Positions 35,037 to 43,747 of a stretch of 64,000 bases of DNA are shown here, piece by piece. The stretch is taken from the NCBI GenBank assembly GCA_964402175.1, contig CAYOBN010000001.1:1-64000 (forward strand), given 5' to 3'. Within the stretch, counting starts at the first letter, position 1, and each line of letters starts with the position of its first letter. Source of the DNA: JAWKUK01 sp964402175. Its GTDB lineage: Bacteria > Planctomycetota > UBA1135 > GCA-002686595. The notes under the pieces were generated by a model. That model saw only the letters and a program-made list of their open reading frames with translations, made no database searches and was not told where the DNA came from. The position numbers and the translations under genes are program-made.

Positions 35037-38000
35037 ATGCCCGAGGTGCCCGCCCCGAAGCTCGTGCCGCACCCGAGCCGAGCTGCCTCGCCGGCCGCGG
35101 CGCCGCGGCCGGCGGCGGAGACCGCGTGGGCGGAGCTCGCGGTGACGTCGAACTTCAGCTTCCTGCGCGGCGCGAGCCACCCGGAGGAGTTCGTGCAGGC
35201 CGCGGCTGCGGGCGGCCACCGCGCGGCGGCGATCGCCGATCGCAACTCACTCGCGGGTGTCGTGCGAGCGCACCTCGCCGCCAAAGAGGCGGGGGTGCCC
35301 CTGGCGGTCGGCGCGCGGCTCGTCCTGGGGCCTCGCGCGAGTGAGTCGGTGGCGCCGCCGGAGCTCCTCGTCTTCGCCGCGGACCGCGGCGGGTACGGAC
35401 AGCTCAGCCGGCTCCTGACCATCGGCAAGCTGCGCGGCGCAAAGGGCGAGTGCCACCTCGACCTCGGCGACCTCGGCGCACACTCCGCGGGGCTGCTGGC
35501 AGTGGTGTTGCCACCCGAGCCCGGGCCAGGCCGCCCAGCGAGCGCTCCGCTCGACGCCGCGTACCTCCAGAGCGTCCGCGAGCTGCGTGAGATGTTCGAC
35601 GACGATCGACTCTCGCTCGCGGCGACACGCCTCGGCGGACCCGACGATCGCGCGCTGGGCCGAGCGCTGCACCGTTTGGGCCGCGAGCTCGAGCTCCCCT
35701 TGCTCGCGACGTTCGATGCCCATGCCCACGACGCAGGACGCCGCGCGTTGCAGGACGTCGTCACCTGCATCCGCCATGGGGTTTCCTTGGAGCGCGCTGG
35801 TCTGGCCCTGTTCCCGAACGGTGAGCGTCGGCTGCGTACTCCACAGGACGCCCGCGCGCGCTTCAGCGACACACCGGACTGGCTGCATCGCGCGGCCGAT
35901 GTCGCGCTGCGCGCGAGCGCGTTCTCGTTGGACGAGCTCGAATACCGCTACCCGAGCGAGGTGACCGAAGAAGCGCGGGACGCGATGGAGCACCTGCGCG
36001 ATCTGACCTGGCGCGGCGCTGCAGAGCGTTATCCGGGCGGGGTCCCCAGCGCCGTGCGGCAGCGCGTCGAACACGAGTTCCGACTGATCGCCGAGCTGCG
36101 CTACGCACCGTATTTCCTGACCGTGCACGACTTGGTGCGCTTCGCCCGCAGCCGCGGGATCCTGTGCCAGGGCCGCGGCGCCGCAGCGAACTCCGCCGTG
36201 TGTTATTGCCTGGGTGTGACGTCGGTGGACCCGGATCGCGTGGACCTCTTGTTCGAGCGATTCCTGTCGAAGGAGCGCGGTGAGCCGCCGGACATCGACA
36301 TCGACTTCGAACACGAGCGGCGCGAAGAGGTCATCCAATACATCTACGAGCGTTACGGTCGCTTACGCGCCGCGCTGACCGGTGTCATCGTGAGCTATCG
36401 CGGCCGCAGCGCGGTGCGCGAGGTCGGGAAAGCGCTCGGCTTCTCGTTGGACCTCGTCGATCGACTCGCCAAGGACATCGACTGGTGGACCGACGGGGTC
36501 GGACGCGACGAGAAGCTGCGCCGCGCGGGCCTCGCGCCGGATTCGCCTGAGGTCGTGCGTTACATGCGGCTCGCCAACGAGCTCTTGGGATTCCCGCGGC
36601 ACCTCGGTCAGCATGTCGGCGGCTTTGTCATCACCGAAGAGCCCCTGTGCGAGCTCGTTCCGATCGAACCGGCCGCGATGCCTGATCGCACCGTGATCGA
36701 GTGGGACAAAGACGACATCGACGCGCTCGGCATCCTGAAGGTCGACGTGCTCGGGCTGGGGATGCTCACCGCGATCCGCCGCTCGTTCGAGCTACTCGAG
36801 AGCGTCGGAGAGGAAGACTCCGCCGCGGGTCGCTTCGATGTGCCCTCCGGTGGTTTTGCGCTGCACACGATCCCGCCCGAGGACCCCGCGGTCTACGACA
36901 TGATCTCGGCCGCCGACACGGTGGGTGTCTTCCAGATCGAGTCCCGCGCGCAGATGTCGATGCTGCCGCGGCTCCGGCCGCGTGAGTTCTACGACCTCGT
37001 CATCGAGGTCGCGATCGTACGCCCGGGTCCCATTCAAGGCGACATGGTGCACCCCTATCTGCGTCGCCGGAACGGGGAGGAGCCCGTCTCGTACCCGAGC
37101 GAGGCGGTGCGAAAGGTGCTGGAGAAGACCTTGGGTGTGCCGCTCTTCCAGGAGCAAGCGATGGCGCTGGCGGTCGTCGCCGCCGGTTTCACACCGGGTG
37201 AAGCCGACAAACTGCGCCGTGCGATGGCCGCATGGAAGCGCAAGGGCGACCAGATGAAGCGCTTCGGCGAGAAGCTCATCGATGGGATGCTGGCCAATGG
37301 ATACACCCTCGATTTCGCCGCGCGCATCTTCAAACAACTCGAGGGCTTCAGCGAATACGGCTTCCCCGAGTCGCACGCTGCGAGCTTCGCGTTGCTCGTC
37401 TACGTCTCCAGTTGGCTGAAGCTGTACCACCCCGCGGCATTCTGCGGGGCGCTGATCAACTCACAGCCGATGGGGTTCTATGCGCCGGCACAGCTCGTCC
37501 GAGACGCCGAGGCGCACGGCGTCGAGGTGCGGTCGATCGACGTGAATCACAGCGGCTGGGACTGTCGCCTCGAGCGCCGTACGGGGGCTGGCCCGGCGCT
37601 GCGGCTCGGGATGCGCCTGGTGAAGGGGCTGCGCGAGGCCGACGCACGGGCGATCGAGCGCGCAGTCGCCGCGCACGGCCCGCTGCGCACACTGGCCGAC
37701 CTGCACGCGCTCTCTGGGGTTCCCGCACAGCGCCTGCGGCCGCTGGCGTACGCCAATGCAATGCGCTCGTTACAGCTCGATCGCCAGGCCGCCTTATGGG
37801 CCGTGCGCGCCCTGCGGGACGAGGGCCCCTCGCTCTTCAGCGCGCTGCGCGAGACCGACGAAGCCGCCGGCGCCGAGGCGCTGCCGACGGTGCCGCCTTT
37901 GCAGCACGTCGTGCACGACTACGCCTCGCACCAGCTCTCGCTGGAGGGACATCCGATCGGCTTCCTGCGCAGCGAGCTCGAACGCCGCGGCGCAGTCCGC

Positions 38001-38321
38001 GCCGTGGAGCTCGCCGATCCAGCGCGTTTCCCCCAGGACACCCGCGTGAAGGTCGCCGGCCTCGTCCTGGTCCGCCAGCGCCCCGCGACGGCACAGGGGA
38101 TCATCTTCATGACCCTCGAAGACGAGTCCGGAGTGATCAACCTCGTCGTCCATCCGAGCACCTTCGAGCGCCACCGCGCGGAGGCACGGCACGGTGTCGC
38201 CCTCTACGTCGAAGGACGCGTCGATCGCTCGGACGCCGTCGTGCACGTCGTCGTGCAGCGCTTCGAATCCCTCGACGAACGCGCGCGTGAGCTCGCTTCG
38301 GTCTCGCGGGATTTCCACTGA
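35037..38321 (+). CDS. dnaE2: Error-prone DNA polymerase DnaE2/ImuC
   Basis: 1094 residues. The PHP domain opens with E-L-x-V-T-S-N-F-S-F-L-R-G-A-S-H, diagnostic of DnaE2 rather than DnaE1 (which has H-x-x-Y-S-L-L-D-G). The palm active site is P-P-D-I-D-I-D-F (Asp419, Asp421, Asp423) after C-Q-G-R-G-A-A-A-N-S. The thumb and fingers region L-R-P-R-E-F-Y-D-L-V-I-E-V-A-I-V-R-P-G-P-I-Q is intact, and an OB fold lies near the C-terminus (V-K-V-A-G-L-V-L-V-R-Q-R-P). It extends replication past DNA lesions and normally works with ImuA/ImuB, which are not adjacent here. The first about 30 residues are an extra Pro/Ala-rich extension. Confidence 0.95.
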   Translation: MPEVPAPKLVPHPSRAASPAAAPRPAAETAWAELAVTSNFSFLRGASHPEEFVQAAAAGGHRAAAIADRNSLAGVVRAHLAAKEAGVPLAVGARLVLGPRASESVAPPELLVFAADRGGYGQLSRLLTIGKLRGAKGECHLDLGDLGAHSAGLLAVVLPPEPGPGRPASAPLDAAYLQSVRELREMFDDDRLSLAATRLGGPDDRALGRALHRLGRELELPLLATFDAHAHDAGRRALQDVVTCIRHGVSLERAGLALFPNGERRLRTPQDARARFSDTPDWLHRAADVALRASAFSLDELEYRYPSEVTEEARDAMEHLRDLTWRGAAERYPGGVPSAVRQRVEHEFRLIAELRYAPYFLTVHDLVRFARSRGILCQGRGAAANSAVCYCLGVTSVDPDRVDLLFERFLSKERGEPPDIDIDFEHERREEVIQYIYERYGRLRAALTGVIVSYRGRSAVREVGKALGFSLDLVDRLAKDIDWWTDGVGRDEKLRRAGLAPDSPEVVRYMRLANELLGFPRHLGQHVGGFVITEEPLCELVPIEPAAMPDRTVIEWDKDDIDALGILKVDVLGLGMLTAIRRSFELLESVGEEDSAAGRFDVPSGGFALHTIPPEDPAVYDMISAADTVGVFQIESRAQMSMLPRLRPREFYDLVIEVAIVRPGPIQGDMVHPYLRRRNGEEPVSYPSEAVRKVLEKTLGVPLFQEQAMALAVVAAGFTPGEADKLRRAMAAWKRKGDQMKRFGEKLIDGMLANGYTLDFAARIFKQLEGFSEYGFPESHAASFALLVYVSSWLKLYHPAAFCGALINSQPMGFYAPAQLVRDAEAHGVEVRSIDVNHSGWDCRLERRTGAGPALRLGMRLVKGLREADARAIERAVAAHGPLRTLADLHALSGVPAQRLRPLAYANAMRSLQLDRQAALWAVRALRDEGPSLFSALRETDEAAGAEALPTVPPLQHVVHDYASHQLSLEGHPIGFLRSELERRGAVRAVELADPARFPQDTRVKVAGLVLVRQRPATAQGIIFMTLEDESGVINLVVHPSTFERHRAEARHGVALYVEGRVDRSDAVVHVVVQRFESLDERARELASVSRDFH

Positions 38322-38342
38322 GCGCTCGGCGAGCAGCCCAGC

Positions 38343-39257
38343 TCACCGCGGAGCGACATGTTCGCGGACGAGCTCGGGGATCATGTAGAGGCAGTCCATG
38401 TGGATGCGCTTCGCTTCGTCGTCGCCGCCGAGACCTTCAGCGAACGAATAGAGGTGGAATCCGCCGCTGTGGAACTCCGCGGCGATCGGCACACCGCGCT
38501 GGGTCCGACGCGCCGAGGGGAGACGCTGACCCGCAACCGCCGCCAGCAGTAGATCCGCGCACTCCGCAGTCGATGCGTAGGGCGTCGGCGTCTGGCCGTG
38601 CGCGACCACGAAGGTCTTCTCGCCGCGGGCCGCAGCCTGGGCAAAGCGCATGAAATCGACCATCTGCGCGGCGTCCGCCGCGCGCACCGCTTCGGAGACC
38701 ACGTTGGCGTAGATGGAATCGGCGGACACCAGCGCGTCGATGCGAGCGAAGTGCTCTGGGTCCTTCAAGAGCTCGCGTACGGCGCCGTAGCCGGCGCTGA
38801 AGAACGTCACCGTGATGGGCTCGAAGCGCACGGCGCATTCGTGGGTCGAGAGGTGCTCTGCGGCACGGGTGAGCAGCGCTACAAACGCCTCGCGGTCGCG
38901 GTACGGACGGGAGAAGCTGCTGGAGAGCCCGGCGAGGGTCGAGGCGATCAGAACCCCGCCGTGGCCGCTGCGCACGAAGTTCTCCTCGGCGATCGCGACA
39001 CCTCCCTGGAAGTGGATCGCGAGCGGGACGACGCCGCTCGGTGGTACGGAGTACCCCTCGGGGACGAAGAGCTCTGCGTCCGCGAGCGGGTGGCGCTCCC
39101 CCACCGCCCTGCGCTCGCCCAGAGACGCGAGGTCGGGGGCCAGGCGCGGCGCCGGCACCGGAGACGAGGGGGAACCTGGCTCGGACACCGCGGTGCAGGC
39201 GACGGAGCAGAGCCCAGAGAGCACACCACAGAGGGCGCTGCGTAAGACCGTGGACAT
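38343..39257 (-). CDS. Lipoprotein, possibly alpha/beta-hydrolase-like
   Basis: 304 residues with lipobox C-S-V-A-C near residue 20. The body has a strand V-P-L-A-I-H-F-Q-G-G (like an oxyanion-hole strand), a possible nucleophile turn F-F-S-A-G-Y-G-A, and a late His in A-E-F-H-S-G-G-F-H, the order expected of an alpha/beta hydrolase. The nucleophile motif is not the textbook G-x-S-x-G, so enzyme activity is uncertain. The stop is 22 nt from the dnaE2 stop, tail to tail. It diverges from the DUF1080 gene across 52 nt. Confidence 0.7.
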   Translation of the reverse strand: MSTVLRSALCGVLSGLCSVACTAVSEPGSPSSPVPAPRLAPDLASLGERRAVGERHPLADAELFVPEGYSVPPSGVVPLAIHFQGGVAIAEENFVRSGHGGVLIASTLAGLSSSFSRPYRDREAFVALLTRAAEHLSTHECAVRFEPITVTFFSAGYGAVRELLKDPEHFARIDALVSADSIYANVVSEAVRAADAAQMVDFMRFAQAAARGEKTFVVAHGQTPTPYASTAECADLLLAAVAGQRLPSARRTQRGVPIAAEFHSGGFHLYSFAEGLGGDDEAKRIHMDCLYMIPELVREHVAPR

Positions 39258-39309
39258 CCTGCGGTTGTACCCGATACACCGCGGGCTGCGGGCTGCGCAT
39301 ACTGTCCCC

Positions 39310-40041
39310 ATGCACATCCGAACGGCCCTCTCCACCCTGCTGCTCGTCGCGGCCTGCGCCGCACCGGCAGCCGATACAACCCCGGGTACCGGCGCGACCG
39401 AATCGCTCTTCAACGGCGTCGATCTCAACGGCTGGACCGCCGACGTGCCGGACGCGGACGGCGGCGCCGAGGTCCCCGCGTCGTTCGTCGTGCGCGACGG
39501 GAACCTCGTCAGCCTCGGCACGCCGCAGGGGCACCTCGTCACCGACCGCTCGTTCCGCGACTATCGACTGGTGGTCGAATACCGTTGGACCGGCGAGCCC
39601 GGTAACTGCGGTGTGCTCGTGCACACTTCGACGCCGCGCCGCTTGTACGCGATGTTCCCGCAGTCGATCGAGTGCCAGCTCTACCACGGCAACGCCGGTG
39701 ATTTCTGGTGCATCGGCGAGGATATCCAGGTCCCCGACATGGAAGCGCGCCGCGGCCCGCGCGAGCGCTGGGGCGTCGATGGCGACCGCGCACGGCGCGT
39801 CAAGAACCTGACCGACGGCTCGGAGAACGCTCCGGGTGAATGGAACCAGATGGTGATCGAATGCTGGCGCGGGACGATCACCGTCTGGGTCAACGGTGCG
39901 CTCGTGAACCAAGGCTCGGGCTGCACCGCAACCGAGGGCAAGATCGCGCTGCAGGCCGAGGGCGCTGAGTGTGAGTTCCGCCGCCTCGAACTGACCCCAC
40001 TGCCCGCGGACCACACGCTGGCGAGCGGCGCCGGCGGCTGA
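39310..40041 (+). CDS. DUF1080 (3-keto-disaccharide hydrolase-like) lipoprotein
   Basis: 243 residues. Lipobox L-V-A-A-C (about residue 16), then a concanavalin-like jelly roll with the family hallmarks S-L-F-N-G-x-D-L-N-G-W, L-V-T-D-R-S-F-R-D-Y-R-L-V-V-E-Y-R-W, N-C-G-V-L-V-H, S-I-E-C-Q-L and G-E-W-N-Q-M-V-I-E-C. DUF1080/PF06439 proteins are abundant in Planctomycetota and some act on keto-sugars, but the substrate here is unknown. A TACTGT box (39300-39305) ends 4 nt before the ATG, so the message is probably leaderless. Confidence 0.85.
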   Translation: MHIRTALSTLLLVAACAAPAADTTPGTGATESLFNGVDLNGWTADVPDADGGAEVPASFVVRDGNLVSLGTPQGHLVTDRSFRDYRLVVEYRWTGEPGNCGVLVHTSTPRRLYAMFPQSIECQLYHGNAGDFWCIGEDIQVPDMEARRGPRERWGVDGDRARRVKNLTDGSENAPGEWNQMVIECWRGTITVWVNGALVNQGSGCTATEGKIALQAEGAECEFRRLELTPLPADHTLASGAGG

Positions 40042-40087
40042 GCGCGCCTACGCAGAGTGACCCGCTCGCGCGCTCGCGCGGGCGGCG

Positions 40088-40093
40088 TATGCT
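40088..40093 (+). promoter_or_regulatory. -10 box (TATGCT), 7 nt before the preferred start at 40101
   Basis: TATGCT contains the alternative ATG 40089 itself, which argues that translation starts at 40101 instead. Predicts a leaderless mRNA. Confidence 0.5.
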
Positions 40094-40100
40094 GGGGCCG

Positions 40101-41354
40101 ATGTGGCTGCTCTGCGCGCTCCTCGCGGCTCCTGGACCTCAGGAGCGTGACCCGTACCTCGGAGCGCCGATCCATTACGAAGCCGAGGCGCGCACCGACG
40201 CGGTGACACGCTTCGTGACGGCGCTGCGGGAGGGCTCGGTCGAGCCGCGCTGGGATCCGCGCCAGGGCTGGCTGCCCGCCGCGCTCGAAGCGCTCGCGGT
40301 CCCCGTCGAGTCGCAGGTGCTCGTCTTCTCGAAGACGAGCCTGCAGAGCGATCGCATCTCGCCCGCGACGCCGCGCGCGCTCTACTTCAACGACGACGTC
40401 GTGATCGGCTGGATCCCGGGTTCACCGACGATGGAGCTGACGGCGTTCGATTCGGTCCAGGGTCCTACGTTCTACGCGGTGACCCAGACCGAGGACGCGC
40501 TGACCTTCGAGCGGCGCGACGACTCCTGTCTTGCGTGTCATGCGTCACCGCGCACACAAGGTTGGCCGGGACACCTCATCCGCTCGGTGCACCCGGACCC
40601 GCGCGGCTTTCCCATCCTGAGCGCCGGCACGTTCCGTACGACACATGCGAGCCCGCTGCGCGAGCGCTGGGGGGGCTGGTACGTCACGGGCACCCATGGC
40701 GACCAGCGCCACATGGGCAACGTGACGGTGCGGAAGGGCGAGACGCAGGTCGACGTCGAGCGCGGCGCCAACGTGATGGACCTGAGCTCCCACTTCGATG
40801 TGCAGCGTTATCCGACGCCGCACAGCGACATCGTCGCGCTGATGATCCTGGAGCACCAATGCGAGGCGCAGAATGTCCTCGCACGCGCGAGCTACGAGGC
40901 GCGACTCGCCCTCGACTACCAGCGGGTGCTGAACGAAGCGCTGAACGAACCAGCGGAGCACGTTTCGGACTCGACGCGCCGGCGCTTGCAGGGCGCCGCA
41001 GAGGACTTGGTGGATGCGCTGCTGTTGGCGGATGAAGCACCGCTGACGGCGCCACTCCGCGGCACTTCGGGGTTCGCTGAACGGTACTTGGCGGCTGGAA
41101 AGCGCGACGCAGAGGGTCGCTCGCTCCGCGACCTGGACCTCGAGCGGAGGCTCTTCCGGCTCGGTTGCAGCCCGCTGATCGACTCCGAGGCCTTCCGAGC
41201 GCTGCCGCCGGCGCTCCTGGCGTTCGTGTGGCGCGACCTGCAAGCGATCTTGGACACAGACCCCGGCGCACGCCCCATGGCGCACCTGGCACCCGAGGAG
41301 CTTCGGGCGCTCCGTGCCCACCTCGGAGCCCTTGGAATCGGTCCATTGCGGTAG
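40101..41354 (+). CDS. Exported mono-haem cytochrome c-like protein
   Basis: 417 residues. A short signal peptide (M-W-L-L-C-A-L-L-A-A-P-G) is followed by a body with one haem c motif C-L-A-C-H at 143-147, preceded by F-E-R-R-D-D-S. Later segments include H-L-I-R-S-V-H-P-D, G-W-Y-V-T-G-T-H-G and H-S-D-I-V-A-L-M-I-L-E-H-Q, with His/Met residues that could serve as distal ligands. The layout resembles uncharacterised cytochrome-like proteins in Planctomycetota/Verrucomicrobiota. The start at 40101 is preferred over 40089 because of the promoter position and a cleaner signal peptide. Function beyond haem binding is not known. Confidence 0.75.
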   Translation: MWLLCALLAAPGPQERDPYLGAPIHYEAEARTDAVTRFVTALREGSVEPRWDPRQGWLPAALEALAVPVESQVLVFSKTSLQSDRISPATPRALYFNDDVVIGWIPGSPTMELTAFDSVQGPTFYAVTQTEDALTFERRDDSCLACHASPRTQGWPGHLIRSVHPDPRGFPILSAGTFRTTHASPLRERWGGWYVTGTHGDQRHMGNVTVRKGETQVDVERGANVMDLSSHFDVQRYPTPHSDIVALMILEHQCEAQNVLARASYEARLALDYQRVLNEALNEPAEHVSDSTRRRLQGAAEDLVDALLLADEAPLTAPLRGTSGFAERYLAAGKRDAEGRSLRDLDLERRLFRLGCSPLIDSEAFRALPPALLAFVWRDLQAILDTDPGARPMAHLAPEELRALRAHLGALGIGPLR

Positions 41355-41454
41355 AGCTCGCCCCAGGCCCGTTTCTTCGCGCTCTGCAACCACTGAACGC
41401 CGCCGACTGGTGGCACCGTCGGATCAGGCCTTGCGCAGACCGAATCTCGGTGCA

Positions 41455-41588
41455 AGACCCTGCCCCAGCCACGGGACCTCGTGTCGGTGCAGGTCGGTGA
41501 GACGTGGCGCTTCCAGGCGTGGTACCGCGACGCCAATCCGCAGACGACCTCCAACTTCACGGACACCATCGCCATCGAGTTCGAGTGA
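41455..41588 (+). pseudogene. Remnant of a shared C-terminal domain
   Basis: The frame ending at TGA 41586-41588 encodes V-S-V-Q-V-G-E-T-W-R-F-Q-A-W-Y-R-D-A-N-P, then T-S-N-F-T-D-T-I-A, the last third of the CTD found in ten places here. Just upstream, another frame reads P-A-P-A-T-G-P, which is the preceding strand of the domain, so there is also a frameshift. No start codon, signal peptide or body remains between 41355 and this fragment. It is the tail of a deleted CTD gene or a piece left by recombination. Confidence 0.75.
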
Positions 41589-41597
41589 CGGTGAGGG

Positions 41598-41603
41598 TAG
41601 GCT
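41598..41603 (+). promoter_or_regulatory. -10 box (TAGGCT), 6 nt before the start at 41610
   Basis: Places the transcription start at the A of the ATG, the clearest leaderless case in the window. The same TAGGCT hexamer precedes CTD genes at 13830, 47578 and 54494. Confidence 0.55.
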
Positions 41604-41609
41604 CTGGGC

Positions 41610-42593
41610 ATGTGGCGGCCCGCGCTCCAGCTCTTGCTCCTCGCTGCCGCCTGCGCAGCTCCGCTCGCACCGACACCCGCGACCGTCGAGGTGACGGGGG
41701 GCGTCGCTCGCGCGGCCTTCGATGGAGCGCCGCGAGTCCTCGGCGTCGTGGCGCACCCCGACGACGAGTTCAGCTTCGCAGGGGTGCTCTTCAAGACGGC
41801 GACACACCTCTGCGGGACGTGTGAGCTCGTCACGCTGACGGATGGCCAAGGGGGCTTCAAGTACGCGACCTTCGCGGAGGTCCTGCACCGCTTGCCACTG
41901 ACCGACGAACCGACGGGGCGACGTGAGCTGCCGCGCATTCGGCGACGTGAGCAGCTTGAATCGGCGCAGCTTCTGGGGATCCGGCGCCTCCACTACCTGG
42001 ATCAGCCGGACCACCGCTACACGACCGACCTGAGCGAGGTGCTGGGTCCCGACGCTGCGGTATGGGACCTCGACGCCATCGCTCGTGGCTTGGACGAGCT
42101 GCTGAAGCGAGGCCGCTTCGATTTTGTGCTGGTCCATCCGCCGACGGTGTCGACACACGCGCACCACCAAGCTGCGACGCTGCTGGCGCTGGAGGCGCTG
42201 GGTCGGCTGCCGGAGGCGACGCGGCCCGTGCTGCTCACCGCCGAGGTCGAGAGCGGCCCAGACAACGGCCCCCCATGGATCGCGCCTGCAGCGCTCGAGC
42301 GCTGCGCCGACGCGCGCTTGACCGCCGGGCCGTTCACGTTCGACCGCACCCAGTCCTTTGGTCACCGCGGCCAGCTCGACTATCGCCTTGTGATCGATGC
42401 CGCGATCGGCCGGCACGTCTCGCAGGGCACTATGCTGCGCCTGATGGGCCAAGGGACGCGCGAGGAGTACTGGATCCTCGGCGCAGTGGATACAGCAGGG
42501 ATCGAACGGACGCGCGCATGGTTCGAGCGCCTCGCGGAGCCGCAGTTCCCCGCCCGCGAATACGGCCCCAGCGCAGGCGCCGCGCCGCGCTGA
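41610..42593 (+). CDS. PIG-L/LmbE-family deacetylase, lipoprotein
   Basis: 327 residues. Lipobox A-A-A-C (Cys15), then the zinc-binding motif A-H-P-D-D-E (His49, Asp51, Asp52) and the second motif H-A-H-H (His183 and His186), as in MshB/GlcNAc-PI deacetylases. These zinc enzymes remove acetyl groups from N-acetylglucosamine-type substrates; the exported, lipid-anchored form fits a polysaccharide or glycolipid substrate outside the cell. The next gene encodes a DUF5009 acetyltransferase of the heparan-glucosaminide type, so deacetylation and acetylation of amino sugars may be linked. That link is inference from adjacency. Confidence 0.85.
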   Translation: MWRPALQLLLLAAACAAPLAPTPATVEVTGGVARAAFDGAPRVLGVVAHPDDEFSFAGVLFKTATHLCGTCELVTLTDGQGGFKYATFAEVLHRLPLTDEPTGRRELPRIRRREQLESAQLLGIRRLHYLDQPDHRYTTDLSEVLGPDAAVWDLDAIARGLDELLKRGRFDFVLVHPPTVSTHAHHQAATLLALEALGRLPEATRPVLLTAEVESGPDNGPPWIAPAALERCADARLTAGPFTFDRTQSFGHRGQLDYRLVIDAAIGRHVSQGTMLRLMGQGTREEYWILGAVDTAGIERTRAWFERLAEPQFPAREYGPSAGAAPR

Positions 42594-42613
42594 GCGAAGC
42601 GCGGGCGTGGAGG

Positions 42614-42619
42614 TAAGCT
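42614..42619 (+). promoter_or_regulatory. -10 box (TAAGCT), 6 nt before the start at 42626
   Basis: Implies a leaderless mRNA. GGAGG at 42609-42613 is next to it but would lie upstream of the transcription start, so it probably does not act as a Shine-Dalgarno sequence for that transcript. Confidence 0.5.
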
Positions 42620-42625
42620 CCGCCT

Positions 42626-43747
42626 ATGGACCCCGCACCGGACCGCGCCTCCCGAGCGCCCGCCCGACTCCTGTCGCTCGACGCTCTGCGCGGCTTCGAC
42701 ATGTTCTGGATCGTGGGCGGCCGCGAGGTCGTTCTGGCACTGACAGCCGCGTTCGGTTGGAGCGAGGCCCGCGCCCTCTTGGAACGTCACGTGGCCCACG
42801 CCGAATGGCACGGCTTCCGCGCGTGGGACCTCGTCTTCCCGCTCTTCCTGTTCCTGGCCGGTGTGTCGACGAGCTTCTCGTTCGCGCTGCGGCGCGCGCG
42901 CGGCGCGACCGAGGCGACGCTCGCGCGCCATGCGCTGCAGCGCGCGCTGGGCCTCGTGCTCCTGGGCGCGATCTACAACGGGCTGTTGCGCTTCGACCTC
43001 GAGCAGCAGCGCTGGGCCAGCGTCCTCGGCAGGATCGGGCTCGCGTGGCTCGGCGCAGCGCTCCTCGCGCTTTGGCTCGGTCCTCGCGGTCGACCGATCG
43101 CGGCGGTCGTGATCCTCGTGGTGTACTGGCTGCTGATGACCGCGGTGCCCGTGCCCGGCATCGGGGCGGGTGACCTGGAGCAGGGACGGAACCTGGCGGA
43201 TTGGCTGGACCAGCGCTACCTGCCAGGGCGACTGCACGCGGGGAACCACGACCCCGAAGGGCTCTTTGCGACGCTCCCGGCGATCGCGACGGCGCTCTTC
43301 GGCATCACCGCGGGAGACTGGCTGCGACGGACGGAGCTCGGAGCGGGCCGGCGCGCGCTCGGGCTGGCGGTCGCGGGCGCGAGCGCGCTCGCGCTCGGTT
43401 ACGCGTGGGGCCTCGTCTTTCCGCTGAACAAGCGCCTTTGGACGAGCTCGTTCGTGTTCGTGTGCGCGGGCTGGAGCGCGCTGCTGCTGGCGCTTGCGTT
43501 CACCCTGTTCGATGTGCTGCGCTGGGAGCGGCTCGGGCGCGTGCTCGCGATCGTGGGTGCACACGCCTTGGCGGCGTACATGTTGCGGCGCTTCGTCGAT
43601 TACGACGGCGTGGCGCAGACGCTGCTCGGCCGGGCAACACGCCTCGGGCTGCTGCACGAGGCGCTGCTGCCGGTAGCCGCATTGACGCTCCTATGGACCA
43701 CGGTCTGGGGCTACGGAGCGCTCCAGAGACGTACCGCTAAGCGGTGA
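42626..43747 (+). CDS. DUF5009/HGSNAT-like membrane acyltransferase
   Basis: 373 residues and about 10 membrane helices. It opens with R-L-L-S-L-D-A-L-R-G-F-D-M-F-W-I, the signature of the DUF5009 family (COG4299), related to human heparan-alpha-glucosaminide N-acetyltransferase. Conserved features include W-H-G-F-R-A-W-D-L-V-F-P-L-F-L-F (second helix, with the catalytic-type His/Asp region) and a long loop with D-P-E-G-L-F-A-T-L-P-A. It probably transfers an acetyl group across the membrane onto a sugar. Its last 11 nt overlap the 3' end of the AI-2E-type gene on the other strand. Confidence 0.85.
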   Translation: MDPAPDRASRAPARLLSLDALRGFDMFWIVGGREVVLALTAAFGWSEARALLERHVAHAEWHGFRAWDLVFPLFLFLAGVSTSFSFALRRARGATEATLARHALQRALGLVLLGAIYNGLLRFDLEQQRWASVLGRIGLAWLGAALLALWLGPRGRPIAAVVILVVYWLLMTAVPVPGIGAGDLEQGRNLADWLDQRYLPGRLHAGNHDPEGLFATLPAIATALFGITAGDWLRRTELGAGRRALGLAVAGASALALGYAWGLVFPLNKRLWTSSFVFVCAGWSALLLALAFTLFDVLRWERLGRVLAIVGAHALAAYMLRRFVDYDGVAQTLLGRATRLGLLHEALLPVAALTLLWTTVWGYGALQRRTAKR

